Shown here: in pieces, positions 49,684 to 58,160 of the stretch
How positions within the stretch are numbered: position 1 is the first letter of the stretch
Layout: each line of letters begins with the position of its first letter
Assembly: GCF_036013745.1 (NCBI RefSeq)
Contig: NZ_CP107880.1
Location: forward strand, 930,001-994,000
Reading direction: 5' to 3'
Length of the DNA: 64,000 nucleotides
DNA from: Streptomyces sp. NBC_00483
Lineage (GTDB): Bacteria > Actinomycetota > Actinomycetes > Streptomycetales > Streptomycetaceae
Program-made: the position numbers and the translations under genes
Notes under the pieces: generated by a model
What the model was told of the DNA's origin: nothing
The model's input: only the letters and a program-made list of their open reading frames with translations
Databases searched by the model: none

Positions 49684-50877
49684 GTGCGCAACAAGCAGCA
49701 GGCAGGACCGCGGACCGCGATCGTGGGCGGTGGCATCGGCGGCATGGCGGCCGCGGCCTTCCTCCACCGCGCCGGACTGGGCGTGACCGTCCACGAGCAG
49801 GCGGCCGCGCTCACCGAGGTCGGCGCGGGCCTGGTGCTCGCGCCCAACGCGGTGCGGCCGCTGCGCGCGCTGGGCGTGGCGGAATCCGCGCTGCGCCGGG
49901 CCGTACCCCTGGACTGGGGCTGGGAGTTCCGCCGCTGGGAGGACGGCACGGTGCTGTCCGCGGAACGCCTCGACGGGGTGTGCGAGCGCCTCTACGGGGA
50001 GCGCACGTACACCGCGCACCGCGCCCACCTGCTCGACGCGCTCAGGTCGGCGGTGCCGGACGAGGCGGTGCGGCTCGGGGCGCGCTGCACGTCCGTCGAA
50101 CCGCATGCCGACGGCGTACGCCTGACCTTCGCCGACGGCACCCGCACCGACGCCGACCTGGTGATCGGCGCGGACGGCATGCACTCCCTCGTCCGCGAGA
50201 CGGTCGCCGAACCGGAGCGCCCCCGCTTCTCGGGCCTGTGCGCCTTCCGTACGGTGGTCCCCGCCGCGGCGGCCCCCGCCTTCGCCCTCCGCCGCGCGCA
50301 GACGCTGTGGCTGGGCCCCGGCCATCACTTCGTGCACTATCCGATCTCCGCCGGCGCGGGCGTGAACGTGGTCGCGTTCGCCCCGGCGACGGACGACACG
50401 GAGGAGTCGTGGAGCGCGACGGCCACGGTCGAGGAGTTCCACGCGGAGTTCGCCGACTGGGACGACCGGGTGACCACCCTCATCAAGTCCGGTTCCCTGC
50501 CCGGCCGTTGGGCCTTGTACGACCGCCCGCCGCTGCCCTCGTGGACCCGCGGCCGCATGGCCCTGCTCGGCGACGCCGCACATGCGATGTTCCCGTTCTA
50601 CGGCCAGGGGGCCGCGCAGGCGCTGGAGGACGCGGCGGTCCTGGCCCGCTGTCTCGCCACCGCCCCCGACACCCCGGACCGGGCCCTCGCCCGCTACGAG
50701 TCGGAGCGCCTCCCGCGCACCACCCGCCTCCAACAGGCGAGCCACGCCCGCGCCGACGCCAACCACCTGCCGGACGGCCCGGAGCAGCGGGCCCGGGATG
50801 CGGCGCTCGGGGACGCGGATCCGTTGGTGGGGAGTGGGTGGATATACGGGTACGACGCGTCGGCGCTTGCCGTGTAG
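49684..50877 (+). CDS. FAD-dependent monooxygenase (salicylate hydroxylase-like)
   Basis: The 397-residue group A flavoprotein monooxygenase has the FAD motif AIVGGGIGGMAAAAFLHRAG, the DG motif LVIGADGMHSLVRE and the second FAD motif GDAAHAMFPFYGQGAAQALEDA. These enzymes hydroxylate aromatic rings using NAD(P)H. GTG 49684 follows GGAGGA by 6 nt; upstream in-frame sequence is not conserved-looking. Its IclR neighbour and the transporter/FAH genes suggest a role in aromatic degradation. The precise substrate is unknown. Confidence 0.9.
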   Translation: MRNKQQAGPRTAIVGGGIGGMAAAAFLHRAGLGVTVHEQAAALTEVGAGLVLAPNAVRPLRALGVAESALRRAVPLDWGWEFRRWEDGTVLSAERLDGVCERLYGERTYTAHRAHLLDALRSAVPDEAVRLGARCTSVEPHADGVRLTFADGTRTDADLVIGADGMHSLVRETVAEPERPRFSGLCAFRTVVPAAAAPAFALRRAQTLWLGPGHHFVHYPISAGAGVNVVAFAPATDDTEESWSATATVEEFHAEFADWDDRVTTLIKSGSLPGRWALYDRPPLPSWTRGRMALLGDAAHAMFPFYGQGAAQALEDAAVLARCLATAPDTPDRALARYESERLPRTTRLQQASHARADANHLPDGPEQRARDAALGDADPLVGSGWIYGYDASALAV

Positions 50878-50937
50878 CGCCCCACCGTGCAGGGTTCTCT
50901 GGCCGACGACGTCCATGAACACGAAGGGGAGTTGACT

Positions 50938-51303
50938 GTGGCGATCGATCCGAAGGGTGCCGATCTCAAGCGACTGCTGGCCGAGGATCCCGGCGGCCCC
51001 GTCGTGATGCTCAACCTGCTGCGCTTCGCACCGGACGGCCGGGCGCTCTACCAGGAGTACGCCCGCCGCGTGGAGGAGGTGTTCCTGCCGCGCTACGGCG
51101 GAGAGGTCCTCTACTCCGGCTCGGGCGAAACCCCGCTGGTCGCCGAGACCGGCCAGGCCTGGGACGCGGTGCTGCTCGTGCGCTACCCGAGCCGCGAGGC
51201 CTTCAGTCGCATGGTGTCCGACCCGGAGTACCAGGAGGTCACCGGGCTGCGTACGCGGGCGTTGAGCGAGGCGGTCTTGCAGCCGTTGTCGGGTGGAGCG
51301 TGA
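50938..51303 (+). CDS. DUF1330 domain-containing protein
   Basis: The 121-residue ferredoxin-like protein matches DUF1330: VVMLNLLRFAPDGRALYQEYARR, GGEVLYSGSGETPLVAETG, WDAVLLVRYPSREAFSRMVSDPEYQEV. GTG 50938 follows GGGGAG by 6 nt. It is 60 nt downstream of the monooxygenase gene on the same strand, so probably in the same operon. The stop codon lies within a hairpin shared with the convergent jetD gene. Confidence 0.88.
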   Translation: MAIDPKGADLKRLLAEDPGGPVVMLNLLRFAPDGRALYQEYARRVEEVFLPRYGGEVLYSGSGETPLVAETGQAWDAVLLVRYPSREAFSRMVSDPEYQEVTGLRTRALSEAVLQPLSGGA

Positions 51304-51320
51304 CGCCCGCGGGGCGTCAC
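51300..51320. terminator. bidirectional terminator between DUF1330 and jetD genes
   Basis: GTGACGCCC (51300-51308) pairs perfectly with GGGCGTCAC (51312-51320) around GCG. The stop codons of both convergent genes (51301-51303 and 51317-51319) are inside the arms. Confidence 0.75.
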
Positions 51321-52696
51321 CGCGACGCCCTCCCCGGCGCCAGGTCGGCGAGGAGTTCGTCCAGCACGGCCTCCTCTTCGACGCGTACACCCATCTCGGC
51401 CAGCGCACCCGGCAGTTCGGGGTCCCAGGGTGCGGCGGCGGGGGCGCCGGTCAAGAGTTCCGCGCCGGTCAGACCGGTGGCGGCGCGGCGATAGTCCGCG
51501 GCCGTGTAGCGCCAGGGACGCCACGCGATGTGCCGGGCGAGGGTGGCCGCAATCCGGAGGCCGCCCCAGTCGAAGTCGCCGTGGTAGCGGAAGCCGACAT
51601 CCGGGTCCGGGTCTTCGGTGCGCGTCCCCGCCAGCAGCGTGAGTGCGGCCGTCGATGGCTGTCCCTGCAGGCACACCAAGGGCGGACAGAACGGGCCGTA
51701 CTCCTCGGCCGCCGCGGACAGGACGGCCGGGTTCTCGCAGATGTACACCGGGCCGGCCACCTCGATGTGGTGCCCACGCGCCAGTTGCCGGAGTGTCAGG
51801 ACAGCCGGTTCGCCCGTATCGGCGAGCCAGTCCAGGGCCGGGGTACCCCGCAGGTTGAGGGTGAGGACGGTGGAGGAGAGGTCATCGCGCAGCAGTCCGG
51901 CGGACGCCCACGCCTCTCGCCGCCACCGGGAACCGCTGCCGTCCGGGAACCCGGTGAGCGCACGGACACCGGACAGGACGAGAGTCGCCAGCGGCGTCCC
52001 GTCGTCCAAGGCATGGGCGGATCCGAGCACGCGGGCCGCATAGGCCGGTAGGGAAACGGGCGGGGCAGCGGGCAGGTGGCGCAGCGCCTGCACCGCGTCC
52101 GCCACGAGTGCGCGCGCCGTGTCCGGGTCGCCGGACAGCCGTCGCACGAGGCCGCTGCGGGGCAACTGCTCCGTCCAGGAGCGAAGTTCAGTGGGCGCGC
52201 CTGCCGCGGCCACCAGATCGTCCAGCGGCCCGTACGCCGATCGCCAGGCCCGCTCCTCGCGCATCCGGGTGGCGGCGAGTGAAGTGACGGCGCCGGTGAG
52301 TGCGACGACGGCCGGAGCAAGGCCGCCCGGGCTGGCTCCGGAACGCCGCAGGAGCGCGTCGACGACATCGAGTCGCACGCTGAGGCTGCGCCCGCCGACC
52401 CGCGGCGGACGCCCCAAGAGCCGCTCCGCTGCGGCCTGTTGAGCGGGGGTGGGGGCGGTCAGGCTGACGCTCCCGGTGAGGAGCTCGTCCCGTTCGAGGC
52501 GCCGCCGCGCACGGTCGAGCAGCCACGCAAGATCGGGGTCGCCGAGCAGGCGTCGCAGGCGGGGGCCGTCGACGGGAGGTACGGCCTGCCCGTCCGGAGC
52601 GGGCGCTGCCCAAGTGGGCCCGGGCGGCGCCGAAAAGCTCGACTCCGGCCTCAGCTCCTGGCCCTGCTGGTGCCGTGGCTGCTCGCTCAGTCCCAC
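51317..52696 (-). CDS. jetD: Wadjet defence protein JetD (DUF2399/TIGR02679 family)
   Basis: The 459-residue protein matches TIGR02679/DUF2399. In the C-terminal half are the Toprim-like marks YICENPAVLSAAAEE (acidic Glu), PLVCLQGQPSTAALTLL and FRYHGDFDWGGLRIAATLA (Asp pair). In Wadjet systems JetD is the topoisomerase VI-like nuclease that cuts plasmid DNA once the JetABC complex has looped and trapped it. The N-terminal 220 residues are variable and helical. GTG 52696 follows AGGAG by 6 nt and overlaps the jetC stop by 10 nt. It is the last gene of the operon. Confidence 0.88.
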   Translation of the reverse strand: MGLSEQPRHQQGQELRPESSFSAPPGPTWAAPAPDGQAVPPVDGPRLRRLLGDPDLAWLLDRARRRLERDELLTGSVSLTAPTPAQQAAAERLLGRPPRVGGRSLSVRLDVVDALLRRSGASPGGLAPAVVALTGAVTSLAATRMREERAWRSAYGPLDDLVAAAGAPTELRSWTEQLPRSGLVRRLSGDPDTARALVADAVQALRHLPAAPPVSLPAYAARVLGSAHALDDGTPLATLVLSGVRALTGFPDGSGSRWRREAWASAGLLRDDLSSTVLTLNLRGTPALDWLADTGEPAVLTLRQLARGHHIEVAGPVYICENPAVLSAAAEEYGPFCPPLVCLQGQPSTAALTLLAGTRTEDPDPDVGFRYHGDFDWGGLRIAATLARHIAWRPWRYTAADYRRAATGLTGAELLTGAPAAAPWDPELPGALAEMGVRVEEEAVLDELLADLAPGRASR

Positions 52697-55600
52697 AGCG
52701 ACTCCTGGGCCGCATCGGCGTCGACTGCCCCGACAAATCCGCCGCTGTACTCGGAGGCTTTGGGCCCTCCCGGTACGGCCCGGGGGCCAGGCACGACGGG
52801 TATGAGCGCCGCGCGCGGGTCCGGGCCTCTCTCCCGCCGCGCGCCGTTCCACTCCCACCGACTGACCAGCACGGCGGCGACCTCGTCGATCCTGGACAGC
52901 TGCGCGATGGCGACGCCCGGCACCTGCGGATAGCACGCCCACTCGCGCTCGCTGGTCATCACCACGTCCAGGTCGAAGGCGTGCAGCAGACCGAGGCACT
53001 TGGCGCGCGAGTCGTCGTCGACGCCCGCGAACGCCTCGTCGAGTGTGACCAGACGCGGCGCCTGTGGATTGCTCGCCGTCTGGTAGTGCGAGGACGCGGC
53101 GGCGAACAGCGGCACCGACACGGCCAGGACACGTTCACCGCCGGAAGCGGGTCCGGTCGCCGGCACCCACTTGCCATGCTGGTGGCGCTCGATGCCGAAC
53201 TCGTGCCAAGAGCGGTAGTCGAGCGCCTCGGTCAGGTACTCCAGCCAGCTTCCCGCACTGTCGCCCTCCTGCTGCGCCGCGATCTGTGTCTGGAGGAACT
53301 CGCCGACGGCGGCGCGGTCCTCGGTCGACCACGCGTCAGCAGACTGCCGCAGGAGTTCGCGGGCCCTGGCAAGCCCGGCCGGCGCCTTGCGGGACGGGCG
53401 CCACACCAGGCGCAGCCGCATACCTGTGGAGGTGGGCCGATCCTCGAGTTCGGCATTCATCGCCACCACCTGCCGCTCCGCAGCACCGATCAGCTCCTGC
53501 AGCGTTCCCGCGACCTCGGTGAGCAGGTATGTCTCCAGGATCTCGCGCTCGTGCGCGGACAGGATCCGCTGGAGTTCGGCCACCTCGGCGGTGAGCGCCC
53601 CGGCAAGCGCGGGCACGGCGCGTTCACTACCCTGGTACACGATGTCGACGACCATGCCGTCCTCGACCATCCGCGCCGACGCGGAGTGCCCGTGCCGGGA
53701 GAGGGCGTCCTGAAGTGCCTTGTACTCCTCGTTCAGGCGCTTCTGTACGCGCTCCCACGCCCCGTCCGAGCTGTCGACCGAGCCCAGTTCCTGCTCGACG
53801 GCGCGGGCGAGCGCGATCGCGGGAGTCGGCGCCCAGGGCCCGGAGTGCTGGTCGGGGACGTCGAGTTCGGGCTGCGCGACAATGAGCAGGCCGGTGCCGA
53901 CGAACCTCTGGAACGCGGCGATGGCGTCCGCACGCTGGGCCGTGGCCGCCGTGATGTCCTCCTGGAGCTGCTCGATGCGGCCCTCGGCCTTGTCCGCGAG
54001 GCGCTGCGCGGTGGTGTGCGCCTCGCGCGCTCTCCGCTCGTCTTCTGCGCAGGTGCGCAGTGCGTCGGCGGTTTCGGCGAGGCGGCGCTCCAGATCGGCG
54101 ACGGCGGCACCGACCGTGGAACGGAGGGTGAGGTGGCGTTCATCGGCGGCGGCTGCCAGGCGCACCGCCTCCTCGGCGCGCGAGGCGAACGCCTCGGCGC
54201 GCTCGGCAGCCTGTCCGGTCTCGGCCCGCTCCTCGGCCAACGCGCTCGCGGCCTCGCCGCGTTCGCGTAGCTCGGGCCAGAGAGCGGCGAGCACGAGGGC
54301 GTGGCCGGTGAGCCCCTGGCGCACGGCATCGAGTCCTTCACGGTCCGCGGGAAGCCCCAAGTCGGCCGCCGTGTCGTCGAGTTCGCGGTCCGCCGACTCG
54401 GCGTACTCGATGGCGCGAGCCAGTCGTCGGGCCTGCTCGGCGTGGCGCTCCCCGGCCCGCTGGGCGGCCGCTGCGGCCGTGCCGGCATGGGCGTAAGCCT
54501 GGCGCAGAGGTGCATCGTCGGGCAGCGCGGCGAGTTCGGTGTCGAGGGTCCGGCGGCGGGCCTGAACACGTCTGCCGGCTTCCTCGATGCGACTCAACTG
54601 CTCGCTCGTGTACTCCAATTCGGCAACGACGACGGCAATGCGCGCACGGCGCGCCGCCTCGCGGGCCCCCTCCCCCACGTACGCGGCGGCCGGCTTGGTC
54701 CAGCGGCCGGTGAGAGCACCGACACGGAAGCGGCCGTCGGCACTGACGGCCGTGAGAACGCCCGCGCTCTCAGCGGAGTCCTCGATGGCCCGCGCGTCCA
54801 GGGCGATGGAGCGCAGCAGTCGGTCGACCGCCGCTTCGGACACGGCGGTCGCGCCCGCGTCCGCGTGGTCGATCGCGGGCCGCAGCACGTCGGCGAGGGT
54901 CGGTCCGGCCAACGGGGCAGAGGCGCGTACGAGGACGTCCTCCGTGTCGACGGTGGTCATGGCGCTGCCGTCGGGCAGCACCCAGGCGTCGAGCAGCCCG
55001 GACGCCTCGAGAGCCGCTTCGAGTCCGGCTCGCGCGTCGGCGTCGAGCCCCGAGGCGTCCGCGCTGTCGTCACGAAAGTCGACGAGTCGCCACAGCGGGG
55101 CTCCCTGCCGCCCTTCCCGCACGCCGTCGCCACGTGTGTACGGCGCGGACGGCCCGCGCTGACCGCCCGCCTCCAACTGCTGGTGTTCACGACGTAGTTC
55201 GGATTCCGCCGAGCGCAGGGCCGCTTCCCTCTGCGCGTTGCCGGCCGCCGCGTCGGCCAGTTCGGCGGCACGCACACGCTGGGCGGCACCCACGGCGGCC
55301 CGGGCGGGCGACGGGCCGTTCAGGTGGCCGGTCCAGTCCTGGAGGCGGTCGAGCATCCCGGTCTGGTCGTCGACCATCAACTCCGTGCATTCGGCGAGGT
55401 GTCCGCGCACGGATTGAACGAGGTCCCGTCCGCGGTCCTCGGCCGCCGCGTCCGCCTCGGCTCTCAGCTCGGCGGTGTGGGTGACTTCCTCCTCCGTCTC
55501 GTCGGCGCGGTGCGCGGCCGCGAGCCGCTCGGCGGAAGCCTCTTCCACGCGTGTGGCGAGGGCGTCGACGTGCGCGACGGTGCGGTGACGCCGCTCCACC

Positions 55601-56934
55601 TCCCCCCCGGCGGCCTTGCGCAGCTCCGCGAGCGGCGCGCCGTCGACGCGGATGTCGGTGGTGATGCGGGCGGCCCGGGCCGTGTCCGTGGCGCGCGACA
55701 GGGTCTCGGCCACGCGCTCCTCGACAGCCCGAAGCCGGCCGGCGGCCGCGTTCTCCCGCTCGAGGGCACGCTGGTGCAGGGCCTCGGCCTCAGCGCGGTC
55801 GCGCGCCACTTGTGCGGCGTCGGCCGCCGTGCGGTGCGCGTCGGCGGCGGCCTGTTCCAGGGCGCGTGCGTCGCGCATTTCGGGGCCTTCGCGCAGCGCG
55901 GTGTCCTGCGCGGCAAGACGGGCGGCAGTCTCGTCGAGCACGGCGAGCCGCGCGGACGCCGCCTCGCGGGCCGTCTCCGCCGCCGCCTTCTCGGCCTGGT
56001 GCCGGTTCAGGTCGCGGTTGAGGGTCTCGTACCGCACGTGTTCCTCACGCGGGAGACGGGCACGACGGCGGGAGGCGACGCGGGCGTAGCGGCGGTAGTG
56101 GTCGAGGAAGGCGGTCGCGGCGCGCTCCGCCTCACCGGCGGCACGCAATTCGTCCTTCTCCTCGTCGAGGGACCGGAACGCCTCGGCGACGTCCGCGACG
56201 ACGGCCTGATCCATCGGCGGCAGCGCCTCGGTCAACGCCCGTGACAGGGCCGCCTCGTTGGGCCGCTTGGACAGCTGCGGCTGGCGGAGCTGGACGAGCA
56301 GGTCGACAAGGGCGGTGTAGCGCTGTTCCCCCAGTCCGAACAGGGCCTCGTCGACGGCCCGCCGGTACGCCTTGGCCGTGTCGTGGACCATGCCGTGCCC
56401 GGCGACGGCCTCGGCGAGCCGCTCCCGGGACAGCGCGGTGCGGGTGGCGTCCAGCAGGTTCAGGTCGCGCCCGATGCGCTGGTCGGTGACGGCGAACCAG
56501 TGGCGGGCGATGCCGCGCCCGGCGACCGCCTTCAGGCCGCACAGGAGCGTGCGGAAGTGTGCCTCGCCCGTGGTCTCGTCGACGCGGCCGAACTCGATCC
56601 AGGTGTAGCCGAGCCGTTCGGAGTGCGGGTGCTCGCCGCCGAGCAGGAGGTTCCACTCCATGCGCTTGTGCGGGTCGCCGTCCGGTTCGACACGGCGTGC
56701 GGAAAGGTCGCCGTCCAGGAGGAACGGCAGTGTCAGGGCCAGGACCTTGGACTTTCCGGTGCCGTTGTTGCCGCGCAGCAAAAGCCGCCCGTCACGGAAC
56801 CAGAACTCCTCGTCGTCGTAGTAGAAGAGGTCGACGAGCCCGATCCGCAGCGGCTTCCAGCGCCCAGGGGCCGGTTCGGGGAGGTCCTTGAGGGGCTGGC
56901 CGGCGGCCGGCGCGGCGGGGTCGGTCATGGTCAC
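52687..56934 (-). CDS. jetC: Wadjet defence protein JetC (TIGR02680, SMC-like ATPase)
   Basis: The 1415-residue protein is an SMC/MukB-like ATPase. Walker A RGNNGTGKSKVLAL is at about residue 55-62. A long Glu/Arg/Ala-rich coiled coil spans about 250-500 and 760-1150, with a hinge-like region between. The ABC signature SGGERVLAVSVPLF starts near 1264 and Walker B LVTLDEAFAGVDDDS near 1296. It works with JetA (kleisin-like) and JetB (KITE-like) as the condensin-type motor that extrudes plasmid loops. GTG start overlaps the jetB stop (GTGA) with GGAAGGG upstream. Length and architecture are complete. Confidence 0.93.
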   Translation of the reverse strand: MTMTDPAAPAAGQPLKDLPEPAPGRWKPLRIGLVDLFYYDDEEFWFRDGRLLLRGNNGTGKSKVLALTLPFLLDGDLSARRVEPDGDPHKRMEWNLLLGGEHPHSERLGYTWIEFGRVDETTGEAHFRTLLCGLKAVAGRGIARHWFAVTDQRIGRDLNLLDATRTALSRERLAEAVAGHGMVHDTAKAYRRAVDEALFGLGEQRYTALVDLLVQLRQPQLSKRPNEAALSRALTEALPPMDQAVVADVAEAFRSLDEEKDELRAAGEAERAATAFLDHYRRYARVASRRRARLPREEHVRYETLNRDLNRHQAEKAAAETAREAASARLAVLDETAARLAAQDTALREGPEMRDARALEQAAADAHRTAADAAQVARDRAEAEALHQRALERENAAAGRLRAVEERVAETLSRATDTARAARITTDIRVDGAPLAELRKAAGGEVERRHRTVAHVDALATRVEEASAERLAAAHRADETEEEVTHTAELRAEADAAAEDRGRDLVQSVRGHLAECTELMVDDQTGMLDRLQDWTGHLNGPSPARAAVGAAQRVRAAELADAAAGNAQREAALRSAESELRREHQQLEAGGQRGPSAPYTRGDGVREGRQGAPLWRLVDFRDDSADASGLDADARAGLEAALEASGLLDAWVLPDGSAMTTVDTEDVLVRASAPLAGPTLADVLRPAIDHADAGATAVSEAAVDRLLRSIALDARAIEDSAESAGVLTAVSADGRFRVGALTGRWTKPAAAYVGEGAREAARRARIAVVVAELEYTSEQLSRIEEAGRRVQARRRTLDTELAALPDDAPLRQAYAHAGTAAAAAQRAGERHAEQARRLARAIEYAESADRELDDTAADLGLPADREGLDAVRQGLTGHALVLAALWPELRERGEAASALAEERAETGQAAERAEAFASRAEEAVRLAAAADERHLTLRSTVGAAVADLERRLAETADALRTCAEDERRAREAHTTAQRLADKAEGRIEQLQEDITAATAQRADAIAAFQRFVGTGLLIVAQPELDVPDQHSGPWAPTPAIALARAVEQELGSVDSSDGAWERVQKRLNEEYKALQDALSRHGHSASARMVEDGMVVDIVYQGSERAVPALAGALTAEVAELQRILSAHEREILETYLLTEVAGTLQELIGAAERQVVAMNAELEDRPTSTGMRLRLVWRPSRKAPAGLARARELLRQSADAWSTEDRAAVGEFLQTQIAAQQEGDSAGSWLEYLTEALDYRSWHEFGIERHQHGKWVPATGPASGGERVLAVSVPLFAAASSHYQTASNPQAPRLVTLDEAFAGVDDDSRAKCLGLLHAFDLDVVMTSEREWACYPQVPGVAIAQLSRIDEVAAVLVSRWEWNGARRERGPDPRAALIPVVPGPRAVPGGPKASEYSGGFVGAVDADAAQESLWD

Positions 56935-58160
56935 AGGCCCTTCCGGGGTGTGGCGGTGCGGGTGGTGCGGGTGTCGAGCACGACGGTCTCGCCGACGGCG
57001 TAGCGGGCGAGCGCGGGCCGCGCGCGCACCGTGGTGCCGTCGCGCGTGATGAGGCCCAGGGCTTCGAGCCGGGTGACGGCTCGCTCGACGAGTTCGGGTT
57101 CGGCACCCGGTTCCTTCGCGGTCTTGGCCCAGTAACTGCCGTGCTCGGTGGCGAGCTCACGTACGCGCACGTGCAGCGTGGCCAGAGTGACGGGCTTGTC
57201 CTGGGCGGCGAGATGCTCGGCGAGGAGCAGGGTGATGTGGCCGTTGGTGCCCTGCTCGGGCATGCGCACGTCTGTCAGGTCGTCCTTCGGGTCGACCATC
57301 GCGATGCCCTCGGCCCGCACCTCCGCGACGAGCCCGGTCAGTTCGGTGATGCGCGCGGTGAGGAAGGAACGCTGACGGGTCAGATACGACAACTCCGCGT
57401 CGGTGAGTTCGTCGTAGTAGAGAACGGGGTCGTCGAGCAGGCGACGAGTGAGGGTGTGCCGGGTGGCACGGAAGCGCAGGTCGTCGCTGTCGAGGGCGGT
57501 CTCCGCGGTGAGCGCGGCGAGGCGCTCCTCGAACGTGGAGGCACTGACGAGCGAGGGGCCGTTGCGCGTGGCGAGCAGCCCGGCGAGCACGCGGCGCTCG
57601 ACGTCGTAGAGGACGTCCCCGGCGCCGTTGACGTACGCGTCCTCGTCCCCGGCGACCCGGCGCAGCACTCCGAGGCGCAGCAGCAGGCGCACGACGGCGG
57701 CGAGGTCGAGGCGTTCGTCGCGCCGGTCCAGGGTGAACTCGATTCCTGTGGCGACCAGTTGGGGATCGGCGGCGTCGAGGACGATGTGGTCGGCGAGTCG
57801 ACCGAGGGCGATCTGTGCCTCGCCGCGCTCCAAGGCAGCGAGGGCGAGGCACAACAGGACGTAGCGGCGCCGCGTGAAGGGGCGGGCCGCGGCGTTCGGC
57901 TCACGCGCGGGGTGGGTGGCGTCGTGCCGGGTACCGGGGGCCTTGCGCAGGCGGGCGGCCTGCGCGTCGACCTGGAGCGACCAGCCGGTGTTGCGGTCGA
58001 ACCAGTCCCGCAGGTCGTCGGCGTGCCCGCGCACCAGCCGGAATTCGTCCGCGTACGGGCCCGTGGCGAGCAGCAACGGCTCGTTGAGCAGGGCCCGCGC
58101 GGCCCGCTGGAAGTCGGCTGCGCGCTGCCCGTCGAGGACTTCGGCGAGGGGCGTGGTCAT
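56931..58160 (-). CDS. jetB: Wadjet defence protein JetB (DUF2398/TIGR02678)
   Basis: The 409-residue protein matches TIGR02678/DUF2398: QRAARALLNEPLL, RDWFDRNTGWSLQVDAQAARLRK, FTRRRYVLLCLALAALERGE, LDDPVLYYDELTDAELSYLTRQR, then DLTDVRMPEQGTNGHITLLLAEHLA and a winged-helix-like C-terminus (LGLITRDGTTVRARPALARY). In Wadjet complexes it plays the KITE/MukE-like part. It overlaps jetA (ATGA) and jetC (GTGA), so translation is coupled and stoichiometry probably fixed. Confidence 0.92.
   Translation of the reverse strand: MTTPLAEVLDGQRAADFQRAARALLNEPLLLATGPYADEFRLVRGHADDLRDWFDRNTGWSLQVDAQAARLRKAPGTRHDATHPAREPNAAARPFTRRRYVLLCLALAALERGEAQIALGRLADHIVLDAADPQLVATGIEFTLDRRDERLDLAAVVRLLLRLGVLRRVAGDEDAYVNGAGDVLYDVERRVLAGLLATRNGPSLVSASTFEERLAALTAETALDSDDLRFRATRHTLTRRLLDDPVLYYDELTDAELSYLTRQRSFLTARITELTGLVAEVRAEGIAMVDPKDDLTDVRMPEQGTNGHITLLLAEHLAAQDKPVTLATLHVRVRELATEHGSYWAKTAKEPGAEPELVERAVTRLEALGLITRDGTTVRARPALARYAVGETVVLDTRTTRTATPRKGL

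Noticed and set aside
49585..51408. Long minus-strand open frame opposite the monooxygenase and DUF1330 genes
   Set aside because: The plus-strand genes have clear motifs and ribosome sites; this frame is antisense noise.
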